From: Paenimyroides ummariense
GTDB lineage: Bacteria; Bacteroidota; Bacteroidia; Flavobacteriales; Flavobacteriaceae
DNA length: 64,000 nt
Direction of reading: 5' to 3'
Assembly (NCBI RefSeq): GCF_900115115.1
Contig: NZ_FOVI01000006.1
Coordinates: 100,668-164,667, forward strand
Positions 56,052-64,000 of the stretch are shown here, in pieces. Made by a program: the position numbers and the translations under genes. Position 1 is the first letter of the stretch. The number at the start of each line of letters is the position of its first letter. The notes beneath the pieces are model-generated. The model made no database searches. It saw only the letters and a program-made list of their open reading frames with translations, and was not told the DNA's origin.

Positions 56052-56270
56052 ATGGATATTCAAGCAACAAAATTAGCCTTACTTAAAATTATTTTGGAAA
56101 ACGACAATTCGGAATTTCTTCAAAAACTTTCGGATTTTATCAAAAGAGAAAAAAGTGATTTTTGGGATGATTTAACCGAGGCAGATCAGCAAGAAATTAA
56201 AAGAGGAATTGAAGAATTAAACGAAGGAAAGAAAGTTTCGTTCGATTCTTTTTTGAAGAAAATTTCTTAA
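56052..56270 (+). CDS. Antitoxin of a RelE/ParE-type pair
   Basis: The product has 72 residues. A first helix (ATKLALLKIILENDNSEFLQ), then WDDLTEADQQEIKRGIEEL and an EGKKVSFDSFLKKI tail match the small helical antitoxins (PHD/RHH-free type) that pair with ParE. It probably binds the toxin and its own promoter. The toxin gene starts one base after the stop. Confidence 0.85.
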   Translation: MDIQATKLALLKIILENDNSEFLQKLSDFIKREKSDFWDDLTEADQQEIKRGIEELNEGKKVSFDSFLKKIS

Positions 56271-56271
56271 A

Positions 56272-56574
56272 ATGAACGTTTTTTTATCAAAATCTGCCGA
56301 AGAAAAACTTTTAAAACTTACCGAATATCTGCTTGAAAACTGGGGTGTAAAAGCAAAGAAAGATTTTATTGATAAACTGACAGAAAAAATAAATCAAATT
56401 GTACTTCAACCTCAAAGCTGTGTGCAATCTTCTGCTTTTAAAAATCTTTATAAATGTGTAGTAACCAAACAAACTACTTTTTATTACAGAATAGCATCTA
56501 ACCCAAAATCAATTGAAATAATTACCATTTTTGATACCCGACAAAGTCCCGATAAATTATCAAAAGAGCTTTGA
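56272..56574 (+). CDS. RelE/ParE-family toxin
   Basis: The product has 100 residues with the fold NVFLSKSAEEKLLKLTEYLL, then WGVKAKKDFIDKLTEKINQI, then strands YKCVVTKQTTFYYRIA and IEIITIFDTRQSP. ParE acts on DNA gyrase and RelE on ribosome-bound mRNA; which applies here cannot be told. The final DTRQ-P motif is the ParE-like end. The pair forms an island between panD-UPF0104 and radA, suggesting a later insertion. Confidence 0.88.
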   Translation: MNVFLSKSAEEKLLKLTEYLLENWGVKAKKDFIDKLTEKINQIVLQPQSCVQSSAFKNLYKCVVTKQTTFYYRIASNPKSIEIITIFDTRQSPDKLSKEL

Positions 56575-56699
56575 TTTATTCCAATCGCTCATTCATGACA
56601 TTTCCTGTCGTTAACAAAGCCAAATAATTTGTAAATTCGTTTTTTAATAGTTTTAAGTTAGTGCTTATAGCTTACGGCTTAAAACTTAAAGCTAAAAAA

Positions 56700-58061
56700 A
56701 TGGCAAAAGTAAAAACAGCATTTTTCTGCTCGTCTTGTGGTACACAATATGCTAAATGGATGGGGCAATGCGGCGCTTGTAAACAGTGGAATACCATTGT
56801 GGAAGAATTAATTCAGAAAGAAGAAAAAGTGGCGTGGCAAACCAAATCTTCGGCAGGAATAAAACGCACGGCAAAACCTTTGTTGATTAATGAAATCGAC
56901 AGTACGCAGGAAGTTCGTTTAAACACGTTGGATCAGGAGTTAAACCGAGTGTTAGGCGGTGGCATTGTTCCCGGATCTATGATTTTACTTGGTGGTGAAC
57001 CTGGAATAGGGAAAAGTACGCTGTTGTTGCAATTGTCGTTAAAATTGCCTTACAAAGTTTTGTATGTTTCGGGCGAAGAAAGTCAGAAACAGATAAAAAT
57101 GCGTGCCGAACGCATTAATCCCAACAACAATTCGTGTTATATTTTAACCGAAACCAATACCCAGAATATTTTTAAGCAGGTTGAAGAAATCGAACCAGAT
57201 GTGTTGATTATCGATTCGATACAAACCTTGCATACCGATTATATCGAAGCTTCGGCAGGAAGCATCTCTCAAATAAAAGAAACCACTGCCGAACTGATTA
57301 AGTTTGCAAAAGAAACATCAACGCCCGTAATTTTAATCGGTCATATTACGAAAGACGGAAACATTGCCGGACCTAAAATTTTAGAACACATGGTTGATAC
57401 TGTGCTTCAGTTTGAAGGTGATCGAAATCATGTGTACAGAATTCTTCGTGCTTTAAAAAACCGTTTTGGATCTACTGCCGAATTAGGAATTTACGAAATG
57501 TTAGGATCGGGCTTGCGCGAAGTTTCTAATCCTTCCGAAATATTATTATCAAACCGCGAAGAAGAATTATCGGGCACTGCCATTGCATCAACTTTAGAAG
57601 GAATGCGACCATTGGTGTTGGAAATTCAGGCGTTGGTAAGCACCGCTGTTTACGGAACACCACAACGCAGTGCCACAGGTTACAACTTAAAACGCTTAAA
57701 CATGATTTTGGCTGTGTTGGAAAAACGTGCAGGTTTTCGTTTAGGAATGAAAGACGTGTTTTTAAACATTACCGGCGGAATTTCGGTTGACGACCCCGCG
57801 ATTGATCTGGCGGTTGTTGCTTCCATTCTATCATCAAACGAAGACGATGCCATTTCAAAAGATATCTGTTTTGCGGGCGAAGTAGGTTTGTCTGGCGAAA
57901 TTAGACCAGTAAACAGAGTAGATCAGCGCATTCAGGAAGCCGAAAAATTAGGTTTCTCTAAAATATTTGTATCAAAATATAATAAGATTACGTATTCATC
58001 TAAACAAATTCAAGTGGTTATGGTATCAAAAATAGAAGATTTGGTATCGGCATTGTTTTAA
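56700..58061 (+). CDS. radA: DNA repair protein RadA
   Basis: ATG 56700 is used; the upstream extension lacks family sequence. The 453-residue product begins with a zinc ribbon (CSSCGTQYAKWMGQCGACKQWN). Walker A is GGEPGIGKSTLLLQ (about 100). The RadA motif is KNRFGSTAELG. The C-terminal Lon-like domain (about 275-453) has no protease Ser-Lys function. It processes recombination intermediates. A strong terminator follows. Confidence 0.95.
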   Translation: MAKVKTAFFCSSCGTQYAKWMGQCGACKQWNTIVEELIQKEEKVAWQTKSSAGIKRTAKPLLINEIDSTQEVRLNTLDQELNRVLGGGIVPGSMILLGGEPGIGKSTLLLQLSLKLPYKVLYVSGEESQKQIKMRAERINPNNNSCYILTETNTQNIFKQVEEIEPDVLIIDSIQTLHTDYIEASAGSISQIKETTAELIKFAKETSTPVILIGHITKDGNIAGPKILEHMVDTVLQFEGDRNHVYRILRALKNRFGSTAELGIYEMLGSGLREVSNPSEILLSNREEELSGTAIASTLEGMRPLVLEIQALVSTAVYGTPQRSATGYNLKRLNMILAVLEKRAGFRLGMKDVFLNITGGISVDDPAIDLAVVASILSSNEDDAISKDICFAGEVGLSGEIRPVNRVDQRIQEAEKLGFSKIFVSKYNKITYSSKQIQVVMVSKIEDLVSALF

Positions 58062-58065
58062 TAGA

Positions 58066-58099
58066 GAAAGAGGTCAAAAAAAGACCTCTTTCGTTTTTT
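58066..58099. terminator. Terminator of radA, bidirectional
   Basis: GAAAGAGGTC (58066-58075) pairs with GACCTCTTTC (58083-58092) over a seven-base A loop; a T run follows. It also closes the converging gene. Confidence 0.9.
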
Positions 58100-58781
58100 A
58101 GAATTTAAAGTTTACACCAAATCTGGTATAAAAATTACTTAATGTATGCTGTTGTGTTTGATTGCTTGGTGTAAAAATTACTTCTTCTTTTTCTTTGCTA
58201 AAAGCATTTACGCCCATCATTACATAAGGCTCAACCTTAAATTTACTTTTTGGATTAAGGGTGTATTTTAAACCAGTGTTTAATCCTACATTAAAATCTG
58301 TGGCTTTTCCTTGAACACTAAATCCAATTCCGTCATTAGATCCGCCACCACCTCCATAATTACTATGTCCGCGTTGAAAAGAAACATTTGTTCCTACAAA
58401 ATAGTTTAGATTTTTAACTAAATACCTATTGTATTGAATGTCTAAATCGAAATAATTGTCTAAAGTTCTTCCGCCAGATCTACCAAAACCGTTATATTGT
58501 GTAGATGATTTTTGAAAGTACAAGTTGTAATTTAATCCTAAAGTTACAGACGATTTCTCGTTCAGATTTCGTTCTGCCAAAATACCCATTTTATAACTAT
58601 GCGTATTATCCAACTGATAGTTAAAAGGATTTGAAGGAGCTTTCCCAGTGTAAAACTGATCACTTCCCAAATGAAAACCAAAGTTCCATTTCTTTTGTTC
58701 GGGTTTTTCTTCTTGTGCCGATGCCGAAATTGCAGTTAATGTAATTGCTGCTGTAAGCATCTTTAATTTTAAGTTTTTCAT
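58098..58781 (-). CDS. Outer-membrane beta-barrel protein
   Basis: The product has 227 residues. A signal peptide (about 1-22, ending ASAQ) is followed by alternating strands such as SYKMGILAERNLNEKSSVTL and FNVGLNTGLKYTLNPKSKFK. It ends in a barrel-closing strand (YTRFGVNFKF). A glycine loop near residue 150 is unusual (NYGGGGGSNDG). Function unknown; it looks like a small porin or structural barrel. Confidence 0.75.
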   Translation of the reverse strand: MKNLKLKMLTAAITLTAISASAQEEKPEQKKWNFGFHLGSDQFYTGKAPSNPFNYQLDNTHSYKMGILAERNLNEKSSVTLGLNYNLYFQKSSTQYNGFGRSGGRTLDNYFDLDIQYNRYLVKNLNYFVGTNVSFQRGHSNYGGGGGSNDGIGFSVQGKATDFNVGLNTGLKYTLNPKSKFKVEPYVMMGVNAFSKEKEEVIFTPSNQTQQHTLSNFYTRFGVNFKF

Positions 58782-58903
58782 AGATGAAGGTTTTAAATGT
58801 TCGATGCGAAGCTAATTAATCAAATACTACATTTTTGTTAAAAACGGCATTGTAATTGTTAGTAATCTCATAAATTTTTTAATTGGTAGAACCTTATTTT
58901 GTG

Positions 58904-58928
58904 CTGCAAGGTTTTAAAAAGCTTGTGG
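58904..58928. repeat. Degenerate dispersed palindrome
   Basis: CTGCAAGGTTTT faces AAAAAGCTTGTGG. It is a decayed copy of the CCTGNNAGGTT family at 36199 and 47259. The 286-base gap otherwise holds AAGGAATATCCTT near the next start, and no gene. Confidence 0.55.
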
Positions 58929-59067
58929 GTATGTTCGTAATTATATCTGTACAAAAGTTTTAAATCAATAAAAAAAATAAAAATATTTACTACTTTTCCC
59001 AACCTTTTGGTTGTTTTGATACTCCTTGTATAAAAGGAATATCCTTAAAAGAATAACTCATTAATTA

Positions 59068-60759
59068 ATGTTGTTTATGAAAAATATCTTATTTCCTGCC
59101 GCTATCGTTTTTAGTATAACGGCAAATGCACAAAAACCTGTTTTTACACAAGCGCAAATTCAATCGGCTCGAGTTTATAACAATGCTGCCGAGTTAAAAC
59201 ACAAAGCTTCGGTTCAAATTCCATCGGGCACATCAGAAATCGTTATTACCAATGTGGCGAATTATTTAAACGAAAGCACGGTGCAAATCGGTGTTCCAAA
59301 AAATGTAACGGTAATGTCGGTTCAATTTACCAATGCGTATGTAGAAGAGTACGACAATAATCAGGATTCGCCTTTGGTTAAACCGGTAAAAGAGGAAATT
59401 GCCAAGAAAGAAATTGAACTGAAAACGTTGCAGAATCAATTAACTGCCGAACGAAAAGGAGTGGAACTGTTAGATAAAAATCAATCCATGAGCAATGCGC
59501 AAAATTTTTCGGTAGCCGAATTAACCAAACTTTTAGATTTCTACAAAACCAAACGTACCGAACTTGCTAATTCTATCAACAAGTTAGAAAATCAGGAAAA
59601 AACATTGTTTGAAGAGTTGAATACTTTAAAAGGAAAACTGACTTTTAACGAAACGACTACTGAAAAAACAAGTCAAGGCAAGTTGATTGTGAACGTAATG
59701 AGCAGCACCACAGGAACCATTCCTTTAGAAGTGTCGTATTTAACAAATCAGGCAACGTGGCAGCCAAGCTACGAAATGCGTATCGATAAAATTAACGAAC
59801 CTATACAAATGCTGTACAAAGCACAGGTTCAGCAACACACGGGTATCGATTGGAAAAACGTCAAACTATCGTTAACCAGCGGACCTGCAAATCAAAATAC
59901 CTTTGCACCCGAACTGCAACCTTGGTTTTTAGATTATTATTATTCGAATGCTTATCGAAATGATCAAGTAATGGAAGAAGTTTCTGTTGCTTCAGCCGAT
60001 AGAGTTAGTAAAAAAAGTATTGAAGGAAGACCGAATGCGAGTGTGATTCAAACTCTTCAAGGACAAGTTCCAGGATTAAATATTCAGACAGGAGCTGGAC
60101 AACCGGGAATGGGAATTTCTACAATGGGTGATTACACCCAAATCAGCGAATCACAATTAAACATTACGTTTGATATTGATATTCCGTACACCATTTTAAG
60201 CAACGGCAAACAGCACAGTGTCGCTTTGAAAGATACACAGCTACCGGCAACTTACAGTTATATTACCACGCCAAAATTAGATACCAATGCGTATTTAATT
60301 GCAAAAGTGAAAAATTATGGCGACTACAATATTTTACCCGGTGAAGCCAATGTTGTTTTTGAAGGAATGTATGTAGGTAAAACCTATGTAAACGCGAATG
60401 CCAACGAAGATGAATTGCGCTTGAGTTTAGGTAAAGATCAAAACATATCGGTTACCAGAACTATGATTAACGATAAATCGGGATCAAAAACATTATCGTC
60501 ACGTAAAGTACAAGATTTTGTTTACGAAATTTCGATTCGAAACAACAAAAAAGAAAATATAAGCATTATTGTTGAAGATCAGGTGCCAATAAGCAGCAAT
60601 ACCGATATCGAAATTACTTTATCTGATAAAGGTGGTGCTACAACAGATGCAGAAAAAGGTAAGCTTACATGGGAAATAAACCTAAAACCAAACGAAACAA
60701 AGAAGATACGTTTTGGTTATCAGGTAAAATCTGCGAAGGATAAAAGTTTAGCTCTATGA
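59068..60759 (+). CDS. DUF4139 (mucoidy-inhibitor MuiA-like) protein with a TonB-plug-like insert
   Basis: The product has 563 residues. A signal peptide (about 4-19, ending NAQ) is followed by the DUF4140 part (NAAELKHKASVQIPSGTSEI), then a coiled coil (about 105-205), then DUF4139 (LEVSYLTNQATWQPSYEMRI). Between two DUF4139 parts, at about residues 308-350, lies a segment EGRPNASVIQTLQGQVPGLN with QTGAGQPGMG, which matches the plug signature of SusC/TonB-dependent transporters. The family is exported; its role is unknown. The start ATG 59068 or 59077 is equally possible. Confidence 0.85.
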   Translation: MLFMKNILFPAAIVFSITANAQKPVFTQAQIQSARVYNNAAELKHKASVQIPSGTSEIVITNVANYLNESTVQIGVPKNVTVMSVQFTNAYVEEYDNNQDSPLVKPVKEEIAKKEIELKTLQNQLTAERKGVELLDKNQSMSNAQNFSVAELTKLLDFYKTKRTELANSINKLENQEKTLFEELNTLKGKLTFNETTTEKTSQGKLIVNVMSSTTGTIPLEVSYLTNQATWQPSYEMRIDKINEPIQMLYKAQVQQHTGIDWKNVKLSLTSGPANQNTFAPELQPWFLDYYYSNAYRNDQVMEEVSVASADRVSKKSIEGRPNASVIQTLQGQVPGLNIQTGAGQPGMGISTMGDYTQISESQLNITFDIDIPYTILSNGKQHSVALKDTQLPATYSYITTPKLDTNAYLIAKVKNYGDYNILPGEANVVFEGMYVGKTYVNANANEDELRLSLGKDQNISVTRTMINDKSGSKTLSSRKVQDFVYEISIRNNKKENISIIVEDQVPISSNTDIEITLSDKGGATTDAEKGKLTWEINLKPNETKKIRFGYQVKSAKDKSLAL

Positions 60760-60881
60760 ATTAGATAACAATATTAGGATAATGTTGTTAAAAGTTAAAA
60801 AAAATATAAAAGAATGTGAAATCATAAAAAAAAAATAGTTAAGTTTATCATTCAAATGATTAATTGTAAATATTATAATTT

Positions 60882-63800
60882 ATGAAAAAAATTACTAATC
60901 AAACAAAGCTTAAAATACGTTGGTTAAACAATAATGCTTTGGTATTATTGTTGTTTGGTATGGTGTTGTCCTTTATTCAAGGACAAGCACAGACTTTTTC
61001 ACACACTGGATCTGTACAAACCGCAACTTTAGCTGCAGGCTCATACGAAATAGAAATGTGGGGAGCTGATGGAGGGGGTACAACAGGTACAAATCCTTCT
61101 GCAGCCGTTGCTAAATTGGGAGGAAAAGGTGGCTATGCAAAGGGAACTTTAACATTAACTGCTTCAACTACGGTAAGTATTTATGTTGGAGGTAAAGGTG
61201 CTTTAGAGGGGCTGAATGTTCCTGGTGGCTTCAATGGAGGAGGTAGCTCTGGTACAACAACTGGAGCCGTTTGTGGTAGTGGTGGTGGTGCTTCAGATGT
61301 AAGAATAGGAGGTAATGCTTTAACAAATAGAATAATAGTCGCAGGCGGCGGTGGCGCAGCAGGTTATCAGGAATGTAATGGTTCGCCTAATGTTATTTCA
61401 GGTGGTAACGGGGGAGGTTCTACAGGGCAAACCCCAGCTGGATTCTCATATACTTCCCGAGTAGGAAAAGGTGGTACACAAACAGCAGGTGGTGCAGGTG
61501 GAACTGATACCACTCACGGTAATGGAAGTGCAGGAACTTTAGGTTTAGGTGGCAACGGTGGTACGGGTACTGGTAACGGTGCTGGCGGTGGCGGTGGCTA
61601 TTACGGCGGCGGCGGCGGTTCTGGTGGTGGCTCTTGTGCTGGCGGCGGCGGCGGCGGCTCTTCTTATGTAGGGGGAGTAACAGCAGGAACAACTCTTATG
61701 TTTGGTGACGCAGGTTTTATTCCTAATCCAGATTCAACAGGAAATGGTGTAATTGTTATTAGATCATTAGCACCATGCACAGGAACGCCAACTGCTGGTA
61801 CTGCACAAGCATCCGCAACAAATATATGTCCAGGGCCATTTAATTTGTCTCTTACGGGAGCTACAAGCGGTGGGGGTATTACGTACCAATGGCAAAGTTC
61901 TGCTCCTGGGGCTAATAATTGGAGTGATATTTCAGGTGCTACGGGTGTTTATTATACAGTAACTAACCCAACTGCTTCAAGAGATTATCGTTGTATAGTA
62001 ACTTGTACGCACACAAGTAATACTGCAACTTCAAATGTGGTAACTGTTACAATTAAACCGGTAAATCAATGTTATTGTACACCTACTTATACATATTCTT
62101 GTTCAAATACCAGTGAAAATGTAAATAGTTTCATATTAGTTGGTGAGGGAACTTCAGCTATTAGTGATCTTAATACGGGGTGTTCAACAGGTAATTATCA
62201 GAATAGAATACCTTCATTTGCACCGGTGGATCTTTTACAAGATGGTGAATATGTAGTACAAGTTAATACAAATTATTCCTCAGGATCTTTTGTTTGGGCT
62301 AATCTTTGGATAGACTTCAATGACAATGGTATTTTCGAAACTTCTGAACAGTTGATAAAAGATTTACCAATGGCAACAAGTCCAGCATTTGTTAGCCCTA
62401 AAATCTTAATTCCAGCATCGGCTAATCCAGGGGTACACAGAATGCGTGTACGTGCTAATTATAATGCTACAGTAGACGCATGTGCAAATGGTAATTGGGG
62501 TGAAACACATGATTATGAAGTCAATATTATTCCAATAAGTTGCTACAGACCATTAATAACAAGTGTAACAAAAGCGTCTGCAACTTCTGTTAACGTAACT
62601 ATTACACCTAGTCCACTTAACACCGGAACTGTAAGTTATCAATATGAAGTTAGAACTTCTGGTTTACCAGGCTCAGGTGCTACGGGTCTTGTAACATCTG
62701 GATCAGCTACAAGTGCAAACTTTCCAATAACAGGACTACAAGCAGGAGCGGTCTACACTGTTTACATTAGAACTAGTTGTAGCGCAACAGATTTTAGTCA
62801 GTATTCTTCTTTTGAATTTGGAATACCGGCAACCTTGCCATATACACAAAATTTTGAAGGAACACAACCAGGTTGGGTACTTGCTAACGGAGGATCAGTT
62901 AACGAATGGGTTATAGGTAATGCTGTTGCTAGTGCTGGAACGAAATCACTATATATAAGTAATGATCAAGGGGTGTCCAACGCATACAATACAGGTACAT
63001 CTACAGTAGTACACGCATATAAAGATTTTGAATTGGTAGCTGGTATTACAGATGTAAGTATTTCTTTTGATTGGCATGCTATGGGCGAATCATCTTGGGA
63101 TTACTTAAAGGTGTGGTTGGTGCCTATTACCTTTAAACCTACAACAGGAACAGAAATAGCAACAGCAACAGGGAGAGTTAATTTATTTGGAAATTTAAAT
63201 CAAGATGCATCATTTAAACGTGCGCAGATTATTAGAGGCACTGCTGCTTATACAGGTGCTTTCAGAGTTATATTTGAATGGATAAATGATGGTAGTGGAG
63301 GTACAATGCCTCCTGCTGCAATAGACAATATTGAAATTAAACGCGTAACATGTTACGAACCTTTAACTATGACATTATCAAATGTTACAGAAAAAGGAGT
63401 AACGGTAACTTTAGCTCCTGATCCAAAAAATACGGGTACAGTTACTTATCAATATGAAGTTCGTACTTCAGGAGCTGCAGGAAGTGGGACTGTTGGTCGT
63501 GTAGCAACAGGAACATCTACTACACCGGTGTTTAATATTACGGGACTACCTGCTAATACCGATTATCAAATTTATGTACGTACAGCTTGTAGTTCTTCAG
63601 ATTTTAGTTTCTGGAAATCAGGTGCTTTTAAAACGTTAGAGGTTTTAGCTATAGACGTTGTTCAGGTTGATATTAATTGTTTTGGAGCGGATAACGGAAG
63701 TATCTCCGTAACCAAAACATCTGGTGGAAAAACACCATATACGTATGCATGGACACCATCAGGAGCTACAACTACATCTATTTCAAATTTGGCTCCGGGT

Positions 63801-64000
63801 ACCTATTCATTAACAGTTAGTGATGGTAGTGGACAGGTAATCAATAGATCGTTTACCATCACCCAGCCAACATTAGTAGTACCTAATTTAACATTCACAA
63901 ATGTGAGTTGTAACGGCAAGAACGACGGATCTGCCAGTGTGTCACCAAGTGGCGGTATTGCACCTTACACGGTGTTATGGTCAGACGGAGTAATAGGATT
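60882..64000 (+). CDS. Giant cell-surface adhesin, partial (SprB-repeat, GEVED, FN3)
   Basis: The gene starts at ATG 60882 and runs off the window with 1039 codons read and no stop. A signal peptide (about 22-45, ending GQAQ) is followed by a very Gly-rich domain (about 60-290, with VAGGGGAAGY and GGGGGYYGGGGGS). Next are an Ig-like domain (about 297-385, YQWQSSAPGANNW), a GEVED domain (about 390-550, LWIDFNDNGIFETSEQ), an FN3 domain (about 555-645) and a MAM/anchor-J-like domain (about 652-820, LPYTQNFEGTQPGW). A second FN3 (about 825-915) and two SprB repeats (about 925-1039, CFGADNGSISVTKTSGGKTP and CNGKNDGSASV) follow. Such proteins are secreted by T9SS and act in gliding or adhesion; the sorting domain should lie beyond the window. 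Confidence 0.88.
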   Translation, partial: MKKITNQTKLKIRWLNNNALVLLLFGMVLSFIQGQAQTFSHTGSVQTATLAAGSYEIEMWGADGGGTTGTNPSAAVAKLGGKGGYAKGTLTLTASTTVSIYVGGKGALEGLNVPGGFNGGGSSGTTTGAVCGSGGGASDVRIGGNALTNRIIVAGGGGAAGYQECNGSPNVISGGNGGGSTGQTPAGFSYTSRVGKGGTQTAGGAGGTDTTHGNGSAGTLGLGGNGGTGTGNGAGGGGGYYGGGGGSGGGSCAGGGGGGSSYVGGVTAGTTLMFGDAGFIPNPDSTGNGVIVIRSLAPCTGTPTAGTAQASATNICPGPFNLSLTGATSGGGITYQWQSSAPGANNWSDISGATGVYYTVTNPTASRDYRCIVTCTHTSNTATSNVVTVTIKPVNQCYCTPTYTYSCSNTSENVNSFILVGEGTSAISDLNTGCSTGNYQNRIPSFAPVDLLQDGEYVVQVNTNYSSGSFVWANLWIDFNDNGIFETSEQLIKDLPMATSPAFVSPKILIPASANPGVHRMRVRANYNATVDACANGNWGETHDYEVNIIPISCYRPLITSVTKASATSVNVTITPSPLNTGTVSYQYEVRTSGLPGSGATGLVTSGSATSANFPITGLQAGAVYTVYIRTSCSATDFSQYSSFEFGIPATLPYTQNFEGTQPGWVLANGGSVNEWVIGNAVASAGTKSLYISNDQGVSNAYNTGTSTVVHAYKDFELVAGITDVSISFDWHAMGESSWDYLKVWLVPITFKPTTGTEIATATGRVNLFGNLNQDASFKRAQIIRGTAAYTGAFRVIFEWINDGSGGTMPPAAIDNIEIKRVTCYEPLTMTLSNVTEKGVTVTLAPDPKNTGTVTYQYEVRTSGAAGSGTVGRVATGTSTTPVFNITGLPANTDYQIYVRTACSSSDFSFWKSGAFKTLEVLAIDVVQVDINCFGADNGSISVTKTSGGKTPYTYAWTPSGATTTSISNLAPGTYSLTVSDGSGQVINRSFTITQPTLVVPNLTFTNVSCNGKNDGSASVSPSGGIAPYTVLWSDGVIG

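Noticed and set aside
61420..61692. Minus-strand ORF rich in Arg and His opposite the Gly-rich region
   Set aside because: It is a shadow of the GGN-rich plus-strand codons and has no signal, family or promoter.

Overview
The window comes from a member of the Flavobacteriaceae (Bacteroidota) of the Flavobacterium/Myroides type. The evidence is the low GC content, the promoters that match the Bacteroidota pattern (TTTG, 19 bases, TAnnTTTG), the many short lipoproteins, the type IX secretion (T9SS) and SprB-repeat proteins, and gene groups typical of the family (atpD-atpC alone, panC-panD-UPF0104-radA, half glycogen synthase-DUF4270-glmS). Family names and comparisons are from memory of motifs; no database search was run.

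Bases 1-7500 are accessory. They hold small secreted or membrane proteins (lipocalin-like, TPR, WG-repeat, MORN/YwqK-type), two of them broken, then two related lipoproteins. Bases 7500-21300 hold the most interesting locus. A minus-strand run encodes an XRE regulator, a membrane-anchored bacterial PH protein, a DUF1648/SdpI-like protein and two small proteins. It is divergent from a plus-strand run encoding a YbjN/Tir-chaperone-like protein, PspA/IM30, DUF4177, a YqiJ-type OB-fold membrane protein, a YqiK-type flotillin and a 1611-residue coiled-coil AAA+ ATPase. This looks like a membrane-stress or membrane-remodelling module. Its gaps carry repeat elements made of inverted sequences.

Bases 21300-33600 hold mixed accessory and housekeeping genes: a DUF6896-like protein, an orphan ATP-grasp protein, a short SSB, a histone-deacetylase-family enzyme, a CAT-fold acetyltransferase with a HAD phosphatase, an amino-acid permease, a GNAT protein, a DUF2891 protein and an AraC regulator. 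There is also a frameshifted membrane protein and a clearly decayed T9SS-sorted propeller protein.

Bases 33600-60800 are mostly core genome: metG, a large outer-membrane protein of unknown role, lysC, fbp, a SIMPL protein, a TerB-like protein, dCMP deaminase, an S41 protease, atpC/atpD, glmS, DUF4270, a half glycogen synthase, panC, panD, a UPF0104 protein, a RelE/ParE toxin-antitoxin pair, radA, an outer-membrane barrel and a DUF4139 protein with a TonB-plug-like insertion. A GC-rich folded element lies upstream of metG, and a family of short palindromes recurs in gaps. From 60882 to the window end runs a giant surface adhesin with a glycine-rich region, Ig-like, GEVED, fibronectin III and SprB domains. 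No tRNA, rRNA, CRISPR array, prophage or insertion sequence was seen.
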